A stretch of DNA of 64,000 bases, from the NCBI RefSeq assembly GCF_002368415.1, contig NZ_AP018290.1, forward strand, positions 6,213,614 through 6,277,613, read 5' to 3'. A model generated the notes under the pieces. That model saw only the letters and a list, made by a program, of their open reading frames with translations. It was not told the origin of the DNA and did not search any database. Positions 11,096-19,130 of the stretch are shown here, in pieces; positions within the stretch are counted from its first letter, which is position 1, and the number at the start of each line of letters is the position of its first letter. The DNA comes from Calothrix sp. NIES-4105. Lineage in GTDB: Bacteria; Cyanobacteriota; Cyanobacteriia; Cyanobacteriales; Nostocaceae. The position numbers were made by a program, and so were the translations under genes.

Positions 11096-11518
11096 TTATT
11101 TAGAATAACGAGCTAATTCCTCTTCAATTGCTGCCACTAGTTCGTTAAGATTTATTGGCTTGACGAAGTAACGACAGGCGCCTAGTTTCATTGCTTTCTC
11201 TTGGTCAGCTTTAAATGCTAAAGCTGAAACAACTATAATTGGTATTTTTGAATACTGCGACTTTTGCTTTATTTCTGTTAGGATTGAGTAACCATCAACA
11301 TCTGGCAACTTTAAATCTAAAAGTATCAATTCTGGTTGAAATTGCTCAACTGTTGAAAAAAATTCCGATGCTTCTGGCAACCCAATGACTTCGTAATTAA
11401 AATAAGCTAAATAATCACTTAGCAGCATTCGATTCATATCGTTGTCTTCTATGAGCAGAATACGTCTAGAAGGATATGACTCATACTTTTGTTTAGTATC
11501 AAGTAATTGCGCTGTCAT
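11096..11518 (-). CDS. Stand-alone receiver (CheY-like) response regulator
   Basis: 140 residues, receiver domain only. Acidic pocket IEDND, phospho-acceptor Asp68 (LLDLKLPD), switch region VVSALAF and conserved Lys in YFVKPIN are all present. There is no output domain, so it probably works through protein contact or phosphotransfer. A short N-terminal tail of ~17 residues precedes the domain. No cognate kinase is adjacent. Confidence 0.93.
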   Translation of the reverse strand: MTAQLLDTKQKYESYPSRRILLIEDNDMNRMLLSDYLAYFNYEVIGLPEASEFFSTVEQFQPELILLDLKLPDVDGYSILTEIKQKSQYSKIPIIVVSALAFKADQEKAMKLGACRYFVKPINLNELVAAIEEELARYSK

Positions 11519-11910
11519 TTCTCCCTATTACAATTAGGTGATTTTCAACGATAACTACTGGACTCAAAATAACTGCATAAAACTCGTTGAATTTATTCGG
11601 TTTAGGTATTTATTTTATGCAGCCTGAATTTAAAGGTGATATATACACTTTTATTTATGCTAGACAATATTAACCCATATTCTAAATTTAGGCAAAAATT
11701 CCTATTGGGACTCACTTCACAAGCACTGAAAATAGTTTGTGCGCTTACCAAATCACTGTTTGAGCCTACTTCTACTTTAATTTAATCGATGCACATCTAC
11801 GTTTTCAAGTCGGGAATGCGCGTATCTTCGTTGTACACAAAAATAGTAATAAAAAAAAATTAATAGTTTTCTGAAAAAATCAGTTTTTATATAAGATTAT
11901 TTTATCATAA
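11519..11910. other. Intergenic, no feature seen
   Basis: About 390 AT-rich bases between the receiver gene and the PEP-CTERM gene. No ORF, strong hairpin or repeat family was recognised. An A-rich run lies at about 11850. Confidence 0.4.
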
Positions 11911-12486
11911 TTACTCTGGAGCAGGCGCCTTGGCTTTGGAACGCTTACCTCGTACAACAAACAAAGCTAATGCTAGCAATAAACCAGTACCTGTAGCTGG
12001 TTCTGGTACTTTTCTGACTTTTGGTGCAGGTAATCTCCAAGAAATTTGGTTGGTTACTGAAATATCTGGGTTATTGCCAGTACTGGAGGCTTCTATTGTT
12101 TCTAGTTTATGTAAATATACTGTTTTACCATTAATAGTTTCTGTGGTAACTTGGTTTGCTTCTTTGACTTCGTTAATAGTATCTTGCGCTTCTTGAAGTA
12201 AGCGAGATTCAATATCATTTTGACTTTCAGGGTTTTTACTGATGATTTTTGAACTATTTGGCACTATTTGAGGTAGTTGACTATTTAAACTTGTATTCTC
12301 ATTTTGACTCTGATTCGGTTTTAATTGTTCTACAAATGGAATATTTTTTAACGATGTTGCTTGGGCTGGGATGGCTACAATGCTACTTAATATTAAAGTC
12401 ACAAGTACATTCAAGCTTAATACTAATGTATTAAATGCCTTTTCACTTATATCTTGATTTATGTTTAGTTTACTGCTCATAAACAT
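11911..12486 (-). CDS. PEP-CTERM sorting-domain protein
   Basis: 191 residues. An N-terminal signal peptide (hydrophobic run LVLSLNVLVTLILSSIVAIPAQA) is followed by a Ser/Asn/Gln-rich region and a C-terminal sorting signal: VPEPATGTG, a hydrophobic helix, then basic GKRSKAK. This three-part tail is the PEP-CTERM signal handled by exosortase-type systems, so a surface or extracellular location is expected. No enzymatic domain is visible. The start could also be Met3 (12480). Confidence 0.8.
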   Translation of the reverse strand: MFMSSKLNINQDISEKAFNTLVLSLNVLVTLILSSIVAIPAQATSLKNIPFVEQLKPNQSQNENTSLNSQLPQIVPNSSKIISKNPESQNDIESRLLQEAQDTINEVKEANQVTTETINGKTVYLHKLETIEASSTGNNPDISVTNQISWRLPAPKVRKVPEPATGTGLLLALALFVVRGKRSKAKAPAPE

Positions 12487-12654
12487 GAGATGCCTTAATA
12501 ATCGCTTGTTTTTTAATTACTGTATTAATAAAAATTTATGTTTAATATACTACGATTAGATTCAGTGATTCCTCTGTAGTCTAGCTTGGGAATACTGAAG
12601 TTTCAGGCAATCTTTATAAACTTATTGTTAATTCTTAATAAAGCATTAATAAAT

Positions 12655-13851
12655 CTATTTTAGAAATTCGGCGATACGTTGAACTGCTATTTCCAAAATT
12701 AAAGGTTCCCGAACAAGCGCAAAACGAACATAACCTTCTCCTGACTTGCCAAACCCTGCACCTGGTGATGCTGCTACACCTGTTTCTTGAACAAGTTTTG
12801 TGCAAAATTCGACTGAGTTTTGACTCCATTCAGGAGGGAGTTTCGCCCAAACATACATTGTTGCTTGGGGTGTTGGTACATGCCAACCAATGTTATTTAA
12901 AGCACTGATAAAAGCATCACGGCGCCTTTTAAAGGTTGCAACGGCAGTTTCAACTCCTGTTTGAGGCCCGGTTAAAGCAGCAACGGCGCCGTTTAAAATT
13001 CCTCGATACTGGTTAAAGTCAACGGCAGCTTTGACTTGACGCAACGCGCGGATTAGTTGTGGGTTACCTATTGCGAAGCCAATGCGGAAACCGCCCATAT
13101 TGTAAGACTTTGAGAGGGTAAAGAATTCTATTGAGACGCTTTTTTCTGGGTCTGCTTGAAATATTGAAGGGGCAACTGTAGAGACGCGATTAATCGCGTC
13201 TGTACATTTATTGGGGAATACTAAATCAACGTAGGGAAAATCATGGACTAGGACAATATTATGCTGTTGGCAGAAGGCAACTGCTTCAAAGAAGAATGAT
13301 AGGGGTGCGGTTGCGGCAGTTGGATTATGTGGATAACTTAATACCATCATCCGCGCTTTATTTAAGACATCGATGGGAATATCTGTAAAGACTGGTAAAA
13401 ATTCATTCTCCGCGCGCAGTGGCATTGGATATATTAATCCTGAAGCTAAATAGACTCCACCTGCGTGAGAAGGATAACCAGGGTCTAATAATAATGCATA
13501 ATCACCAGGGTTAAGAATTGCCAAAGGTAAATGAGCGGTTCCCTCCTGTGAACCTATTAATGGCAATACTTCTGTTTCGGGGTTTATGGAAATACCGAAC
13601 TTTTGCTCGTACCAAGTTGCCGCAGCAATACGAAATGCTTGAGTGGCGCCAAAAAGTAAGTAACCGTGAGTTGATGGGTCATTTAATGATTTGGCGATAG
13701 CATCAATGACATGAGGTTGTGCCGCTAGGTCTGAAGAACCCAGCGACAAATCAATCAACTCTTTGGAAGCTGCCAAAGCTTTAGTTTTGGCAGTATCCAT
13801 GTCCGCAAATACGTTACTTTGCAGGGGTTGTAGACGTTGAGCAAATTGCAT
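12655..13851 (-). CDS. PLP-dependent class I/II aminotransferase (LL-DAP/aspartate type)
   Basis: 398 residues from ATG 13851; a TTG at 13881 would add ten. It is a fold-type I aminotransferase with the PLP lysine in TLSKSYNMGG (about Lys248), DPGYPSHAGGVYLASG and SYPHNPTAA. The closest remembered relatives are annotated as LL-diaminopimelate or aspartate aminotransferases, but the substrate is not provable here. About 12 residues (near CTDAINRVSTVA, roughly 216-227) are encoded by an inserted GAGACGCGAT palindrome. They lie just after the VHDFPYVDL cofactor-binding region, in what should be a surface loop. Confidence 0.85.
   Translation of the reverse strand: MQFAQRLQPLQSNVFADMDTAKTKALAASKELIDLSLGSSDLAAQPHVIDAIAKSLNDPSTHGYLLFGATQAFRIAAATWYEQKFGISINPETEVLPLIGSQEGTAHLPLAILNPGDYALLLDPGYPSHAGGVYLASGLIYPMPLRAENEFLPVFTDIPIDVLNKARMMVLSYPHNPTAATAPLSFFFEAVAFCQQHNIVLVHDFPYVDLVFPNKCTDAINRVSTVAPSIFQADPEKSVSIEFFTLSKSYNMGGFRIGFAIGNPQLIRALRQVKAAVDFNQYRGILNGAVAALTGPQTGVETAVATFKRRRDAFISALNNIGWHVPTPQATMYVWAKLPPEWSQNSVEFCTKLVQETGVAASPGAGFGKSGEGYVRFALVREPLILEIAVQRIAEFLK
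13181..13202. repeat. Interspersed palindrome inserted in frame in the aminotransferase gene
   Basis: GAGACGCGAT, TA, ATCGCGTCTG: the same element as at 10541, with GTA before it, as in the copy at 38454. It sits inside the coding region without breaking the frame. Confidence 0.85.
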
Positions 13852-13907
13852 TTCGGGAGATTTTGGTATCTTGCATAACAAACAACTATATTATGCACTA
13901 TATGTAA

Positions 13908-13924
13908 GGTGGGCAGTGCCCACC
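13908..13924. repeat. GGTGGGCAGTGCCCACC palindrome
   Basis: A short perfect-type palindrome between the aminotransferase and thioredoxin genes. Family members occur at 8255, 45172, 58009 and 59693, usually near gene ends, where they may act as transcription-stop stems. Confidence 0.85.
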
Positions 13925-13939
13925 CTACGCTCCTACGAG

Positions 13940-14269
13940 CTAATTTAGATGGCTATCAATGAAGTTAAACAGCTTGTCTTTACCAATGGCGCCTTCAGTA
14001 GCTGCTAAAAGTTGACCATCTTGAACTATCCGAAAGGCAGGTACACCTTCGACTTGGTACTGCTTGACAGTAGTAGGATTAGGATCAACTTCCATTTTAA
14101 CTACTTTCAGACGGTCGCCATAAGTATTAGCGGCATTATTTACCGTCGATGCCATTAACTTGCAAGGACCGCACCAAGAAGCCCAAAAGTATAGTAATAC
14201 GGGCTGCTCAGATTTCAAAACTTCAGTTTCAAATTCAGTATCTGTGATAGTAATTACACCCGTACTCAT
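13940..14269 (-). CDS. Thioredoxin
   Basis: 109 residues from ATG 14269, chosen over TTG 14281 because GGAGAAG lies just upstream. Thiol-disulfide oxidoreductase with the classical FWASWCGPCK site (Cys33, Cys36) and cis-Pro motif VEGVPAF. There is no signal peptide, so it is cytosolic. The family has several paralogues in cyanobacteria, and which one this is cannot be told. Confidence 0.93.
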   Translation of the reverse strand: MSTGVITITDTEFETEVLKSEQPVLLYFWASWCGPCKLMASTVNNAANTYGDRLKVVKMEVDPNPTTVKQYQVEGVPAFRIVQDGQLLAATEGAIGKDKLFNFIDSHLN

Positions 14270-14395
14270 GCGCTTCTCCAATCAGGTGATATCGTTAATA
14301 ATTGACACATAACTTAATGTATACCAAAGTTGTCCCTAATGCCTACCGGATTTTGCCCCTGTGCGAGTAAAATCGAAAACAAAAAGTTCAAGACC

Positions 14396-15101
14396 ATGAA
14401 TGATAATGATAAAGAACTGTTTACGATAGGTCATTCAAACCATAGTAGCGAAGCTTTTATTAAACTACTTCCGCAACACGCGCGTTACAGCAGTTGCGGA
14501 TAGGCAAAGAGTTAGGTGCTGTTTGTCGAGTAACCCTAGCTGTTATGTGGATGGTAAAGCTTTATATGAGAGAATTGCTGTAACCGAAGAGTTTTCGATT
14601 GGTATACAGCGTTTGCTTAAAGGCGCCCAAAAGCATCGAATTGCTTTAATGTTGCTGAAAAAGACCCGATGACATGCCCGGAGCGCGATTTTAGTTTGTC
14701 AAAATTTACGTGAATATGACTTGAAGATTAATCATATATTGAGTAGCGGTACACTTGAATCGCAGCAATAACTTGAATTAAGGGACTTCCAATTAAATAA
14801 ATACACAAAATTATATGAGTGGGGTGGGCGTCCCCGCCCGCCCACGTTTGAAACGGGCGAGAACGCCCATTCCACAATATAGAGAATTTAATTTTTGGAA
14901 GTCTCTAAGACTGTTACAAAAATACGGTTTGCTCTTTTGGAAAAAGTTAATCAACCAGTTCAGCTATCGCTGTTTACAGACACAAATACTGTAGAAAAAC
15001 CAATGTCAAATAGTTCAATTGAAGACAGACTAAAATTGGCATACCATCTGCAAGGTCAAGAAATTGCTTACCAAGAAAAAAATTATGAGCCGTCAAATTA
15101 A
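14396..15101 (+). pseudogene. DUF488 gene 1, deleted, frameshifted and split by a small inserted element
   Basis: The start reads MNDNDKELFTIGHSNHSSEAF, a typical DUF488 N-terminus. After TAVAD the frame shifts and a block is missing before GKELGA. It resumes with CYVDGKALYERIAVTEEFSIG, shifts again at ALMLLKKTR versus the expected CAEKDPMTCHRAIL, and continues to ILSSGTLESQQ-stop. A 124-bp element then interrupts it. The tail (QPVQLSLFTDTN to KNYEPSN) resumes at about 14909. Clearly non-functional as a full-length protein. Confidence 0.8.
14782..14905. mobile_element. MITE-like element with 11-bp terminal inverted repeats
   Basis: The ends are GGGACTTCCAA (14782-14792) and TTGGAAGTCTC (14895-14905), inverted with one mismatch and flanked on both sides by TAA, a probable target duplication. 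The inside holds a GC-rich palindromic block (GGCGTCCCCGCCCGCCC). Removing the element with one TAA rejoins GAA TTA AGA CTG TTA CAA, which continues the DUF488 C-terminus as ELRLLQKYG. There is no transposase, so it is non-autonomous. Confidence 0.7.
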
Positions 15102-15528
15102 GATATATACAATTGGTTTTACGAAAAAATCTGCTCAACAATTTTTTGAGATTTTAACTAAAAATAATGTAAAACGAGTTATTGACGCAAGATTGAATAA
15201 TAATTCTCAGTTAGCTGGGTTTACTAAGAAAGCTGATTTTGAGTATTTTTTAAATACGATAAGCAATATTGAGTATATTCATTTATTATAACTGGCGCCA
15301 ACTCAGGAAATATTAGACACGTATAAAAAAATGGCGGTGACTGGGAAACTTACGAACGTGAGTTTTTAGCTTTAATGGAGCAGCGTTTTATAGAGAAGCA
15401 ATTTTTACGAGATATTTTTGATGGTGGGTGTGTGTTGTGTAGCTCGGCAACTGCTAAAAACTGCCATCGGTGCCTTGTCGAATATTTACGCGCGCTTCTG
15501 GGAGAATGTGAATATTCAACATCTTTAG
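15085..15528 (+). pseudogene. DUF488 gene 2, in-frame stop and frameshifts
   Basis: Begins MSRQIKIYTIGFTKKSAQQF, overlapping the end of DUF488 gene 1 by 17 bases as in a translationally coupled pair. After EYIHLL there is a TAA stop (15289-15291), then LAPTQEILDTYKK, a shift at a run of seven A, then DWETYEREFLALMEQRFIE and IFDGGCVLCSSATAKNCHR. A last shift near 15495 separates it from the expected ending WENVNIQHL-stop. The Cys-rich GGCVLC...CHR motif is characteristic of this second DUF488 type. Confidence 0.8.
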
Positions 15529-16330
15529 GCAACGGTACCACTCCTGTAACGGATAAATAATGGTTTATAAATAAATTTTATATTTAACTGATATTACGGT
15601 ACCTTAAGCATTTATACAGATTAGTTACGTATTGGTATGAGTAGATACCAAATGTACTAGCATAGCATAGTTAATAAAGATACACATGATACTTGACAAA
15701 CACTTTTTAAACTGATAATCAATTTTGTATAACATTAAACAAGCAAAAGGATAATTAAAGCGTGATAAGCCCTTTAATACCAGAGAAGCCCTCTTAAACC
15801 ACGTATAATCACTGGTTTGGCAATAAAGTCAGGTTTAAGATCATTGTCAACGTTTATTCACAAATTTGTTGCTTGTGATCATAATCACTGAATATAAACT
15901 AGAGGTTATGAATACTTAGTATATAACATTACTGTCAACAAGTTTAAAGAAATCGGGTTTATTTACGATAAATCAAGGTTTTCCAGTTTAGCTATTTGTA
16001 ATAAGCAAAGGTTTGTTGAGTTACTGAGGTTATCTGGAAAGCAGAACTTCTAAATCTTAAGAGTTTTCAGTTGAGGTGAAAGATATGAGTTATAAAATTG
16101 ATGTGATGCTTGAATATAAATAAAAATGTCAAGCTCTAAAGCTTTCACCTTTATATTGATTTTTATAACTCAACATTAATAAACCTCATTTTTACAGAAA
16201 ATAATTATTAAAAGTAGATATTTTACTACTATTTACTAGAAAGCCTTTGCTGTTTAGACTTTGCATAAAGCTTGATTTGAGATATTTTTAATCCGCAATA
16301 TATAAATTTAATTTATATCATTTACATACT
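15529..16330. other. Long AT-rich upstream region of the CHAT gene
   Basis: About 800 bases without an ORF, low GC throughout. The only structure seen is the interleaved inverted-repeat block at 16074-16172, reported separately. Confidence 0.5.
16074..16172 (+). promoter_or_regulatory. Interleaved inverted repeats, possible pseudoknot leader
   Basis: AGGTGAAAG (16074-16082) pairs perfectly with CTTTCACCT (16142-16150). TGAGTTATAAAA (16086-16097) pairs perfectly with TTTTATAACTCA (16161-16172). The arms alternate a-b-a'-b', so in RNA they would form an H-type pseudoknot rather than nested hairpins. The block lies about 160 bases upstream of the CHAT gene. Function is inferred. Confidence 0.4.
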
Positions 16331-19075
16331 ATGGCAAACGTAGTTTTATTAGAATTTATTGATGGTGATTTTCAGAGAGGTTTTACCGTTAATCTACAAA
16401 TTCGTAAGAATGGTGACTTTTTCCCATCTCAGTACAGAATTTCTTCATCTCCCAATATACCACAATTATATGATAGTTTTAAAAATGGTTATGAGCAGTT
16501 GGGAGTAAGTCGTACAATTCAATTACCTCCTGCTCAAGTAACTAACATTTCATTAATTGGAAATTGTAAGCAAGCAGCACTTCAATTAGAACAAGATGTT
16601 ATAGACTGGTTATCTCAAGATAAATGGCAAGAAATACGAGTTAGAATAGAAGACAAATTTAAAGAAAATGAAGCATTTATTGTGATTTTTCAGTTTAAAC
16701 TTAGTAATGTATCAGATATAATATGTTTGAAAAAAATTCCTTGGCATTTTTGGAATTTATTTGAGTATCGAGAAGATGCCTACTTTTCCTTAAGCGCTCA
16801 AGATGCTCCAAAAAATTTACCACTCGGATATTCTTCTAAAATATTGGCAATTTTTGGTGGTAGTGATCAAGGACTTCAATTAGTTGCAGACAGGCAATTA
16901 TTGACTAATTTAGAAAGTAAAGGAGCTATAGTCACACCATTGAACAAGCCAAGTCGGCAAGACTTAAATGATAAGTTGTGGAAATACAAGTGGGATATCC
17001 TATTTTTTGCAGGACATAGTTGGAGTAATGCTGGGTTACAGGGTGGAGAGTTTATTATTAATGATAATGAGCATTTATCACCACAAGATTTAAAACAAAA
17101 ATTAAAAAAAGCGGTTAGAAAAGGTTTGAAGCTAGCAATTTTTAATTCATGTGATGGTTTAGGTTTAGCAACAATTTTAGATAGTGCAAAAGTTCCGCAA
17201 ATGATTGTAATGCGAGAACCGATACCTGATGAAGTCGCGCGTAAATTTTTAGAATACTTCTTAGAAGCTTTTGTAGATGGCAAATACCTTTACTTAGCAG
17301 TTAGAGAAGCTTGTGAACGTTTAGAAGATATGGAGTATAACTATCCATGCGCTTCTTGGTTGCCTATTATTTGTCAAAATCCTAATGCCGAACCTTTACA
17401 ATGGCATAAAAGGTCATTATTTTATTCATTTTTTCATAAATTAAAATGGCGCTGGAATTCTCTAAATTCTAGAATAAAAAAAATTCTTGCTTCGACTTTG
17501 TTAGTGATTTTGATTGCGGTAGGAGTGATCGCAGCATACAATTATCTTCGTATTTATCCCCCATCGCCAAATCCAAAACATACGAATGTCACTACAACTG
17601 CAACTGCTAAACCGACACCACCTTTACCAAAGCCGGAAACAGAAAGTATTAAATCAAGTGAAGGAGAAAAGTTTTTAATAGCGTCTAGCAATATTGATAA
17701 TAACAATAATGGTACAAAATATTTTGCAAGCCAAGATTATAATAACGCAATTAAATTTTTTAGTCAATCACTTCAGAATGCACCAAATAATCCAGAAGCT
17801 AGAATTTATCTTAATAATGCTGTAGCGAACAATCTAAAAGAAATTCAAAAACTTCGTACAAAAGAGGGAGAGGTTTGTGCAACAATAAATAGTATTGACA
17901 ATAAATTACCTCTCCGAATAGCTGCTGTTGTTCCTGCTAACAGTTATGATAAAGATATAGCTTTAGAAATGCTGCGAGGTGTGTCTCAAGCTCAAAATGA
18001 GATAAACTGCAAAGGTGGAATTAGTGGTAGGATGTTACAAGTGGTAATTTTTGATGATGAGGATAAGCCACAAGTAGCTGAGAATGTAGCAGAAGAAATA
18101 GTCAAGGAAGATTTTTTAGCAGTTGTTGGTCATGCAGCAAGTAGTACGACGTGGCAAGCAGGAACAATATATGAAAATAAAGTGATAGCTGTGTCTCCAG
18201 TTAGTACTGCAATTAGAAAATTAGATAACAATGATGGATTAAGCTTAAGTGATTATATTTTTCGCACAGCTGTGAATGATAACTATGCAATTAAAAAGCT
18301 GTTAACTAAGTTAATTGATGGAAAAAATAGCAATATTGCTATTGCTTATACAGAAGAAGAAACTTATAGTAAAAGATTTTTTTCTAAATTTAAAAATGAA
18401 TTACAAACGCTCAAATTTAACTATATTAACGATAATAATAAGTGCGTTTTTCGTCCAGCATTTAAAGCTGATGAATGTGTTGATACAATTAAAGAAAACG
18501 CGAAGGCTTTATTGCTTATACCTGGTTCTAATTCTTTGGATGATGCTTTGAAGCTTTTGGAAGCTCTGAAGAAAACTGAAAGTGGCAAAAAGTTAACATT
18601 ATTGGGTGGAGATACAATGTATCATTCAAAAACATTAGGTAAAATTGAAGGATATGATGGAAAAAATGCAGAAGGTTTGGTTGTTGCCGTGCATTGGTTA
18701 AGAAATCAAGATAATAATTCTCAAAGCGAAATTGAGCGTGAGTTTAGAAGAAAAGCGAAAGAGGTATGGGGTACATCTGATATAAACTGGCGTACTGTAA
18801 CATCATACGACGCAACTCAAGCAATTATTGCAGGTTTGCAAAAAAGTAATTTGGATGCATCAAACTCAGTGAATGATATTCGTAAGCAGCTTCAAAAAAA
18901 ATTATCATCTAAAGATAAAAGTTTTTCAGCTTCTGGTGCCCTTGGAAAAGTCGAATTTGAAAATGGTGATAGAAAAGTCAATGCCAACTCAAACTTTGGG
19001 GTTTTAGGTCAAGTGAAAAATGTTGGCAAAGATACACAAGGGCAAGATAAATATGATTTTGTACCGATTCCGTAG
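16331..19075 (+). CDS. CHAT protease - transmembrane - TPR - periplasmic ligand-binding fusion
   Basis: 914 residues. The N-terminal half is cytosolic and holds a CHAT (caspase-like) domain with His229 in LFFAGHSW and Cys274 in IFNSCDGLG, the expected catalytic dyad. A basic stretch and one membrane helix follow (about 383-406, ILASTLLVILIAVGVIAAY), then a Pro/Thr-rich linker, a TPR-like segment (about 455-500) and a C-terminal type I periplasmic-binding domain (about 530-885; GGISGRMLQVVIFDDEDKP, VVGHAASSTTW) like amino-acid ABC receptors. It looks like a single-pass receptor that could couple ligand binding outside to protease activity inside. It contains no GGCGCC site. Confidence 0.88.
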   Translation: MANVVLLEFIDGDFQRGFTVNLQIRKNGDFFPSQYRISSSPNIPQLYDSFKNGYEQLGVSRTIQLPPAQVTNISLIGNCKQAALQLEQDVIDWLSQDKWQEIRVRIEDKFKENEAFIVIFQFKLSNVSDIICLKKIPWHFWNLFEYREDAYFSLSAQDAPKNLPLGYSSKILAIFGGSDQGLQLVADRQLLTNLESKGAIVTPLNKPSRQDLNDKLWKYKWDILFFAGHSWSNAGLQGGEFIINDNEHLSPQDLKQKLKKAVRKGLKLAIFNSCDGLGLATILDSAKVPQMIVMREPIPDEVARKFLEYFLEAFVDGKYLYLAVREACERLEDMEYNYPCASWLPIICQNPNAEPLQWHKRSLFYSFFHKLKWRWNSLNSRIKKILASTLLVILIAVGVIAAYNYLRIYPPSPNPKHTNVTTTATAKPTPPLPKPETESIKSSEGEKFLIASSNIDNNNNGTKYFASQDYNNAIKFFSQSLQNAPNNPEARIYLNNAVANNLKEIQKLRTKEGEVCATINSIDNKLPLRIAAVVPANSYDKDIALEMLRGVSQAQNEINCKGGISGRMLQVVIFDDEDKPQVAENVAEEIVKEDFLAVVGHAASSTTWQAGTIYENKVIAVSPVSTAIRKLDNNDGLSLSDYIFRTAVNDNYAIKKLLTKLIDGKNSNIAIAYTEEETYSKRFFSKFKNELQTLKFNYINDNNKCVFRPAFKADECVDTIKENAKALLLIPGSNSLDDALKLLEALKKTESGKKLTLLGGDTMYHSKTLGKIEGYDGKNAEGLVVAVHWLRNQDNNSQSEIEREFRRKAKEVWGTSDINWRTVTSYDATQAIIAGLQKSNLDASNSVNDIRKQLQKKLSSKDKSFSASGALGKVEFENGDRKVNANSNFGVLGQVKNVGKDTQGQDKYDFVPIP

Positions 19076-19083
19076 AAATAATA

Positions 19084-19110
19084 AAAGAGTCTACTTTCTG
19101 TAGACTCTTT
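19084..19110. terminator. Bidirectional terminator between CHAT and DUF1822 genes
   Basis: AAAGAGTCTAC and GTAGACTCTTT form an 11-bp perfect stem with a 5-base loop. It is flanked by A/T runs on both sides and lies between two convergent stop codons. Confidence 0.8.
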
Positions 19111-19130
19111 CATAAAAAACTTTTAAAATA

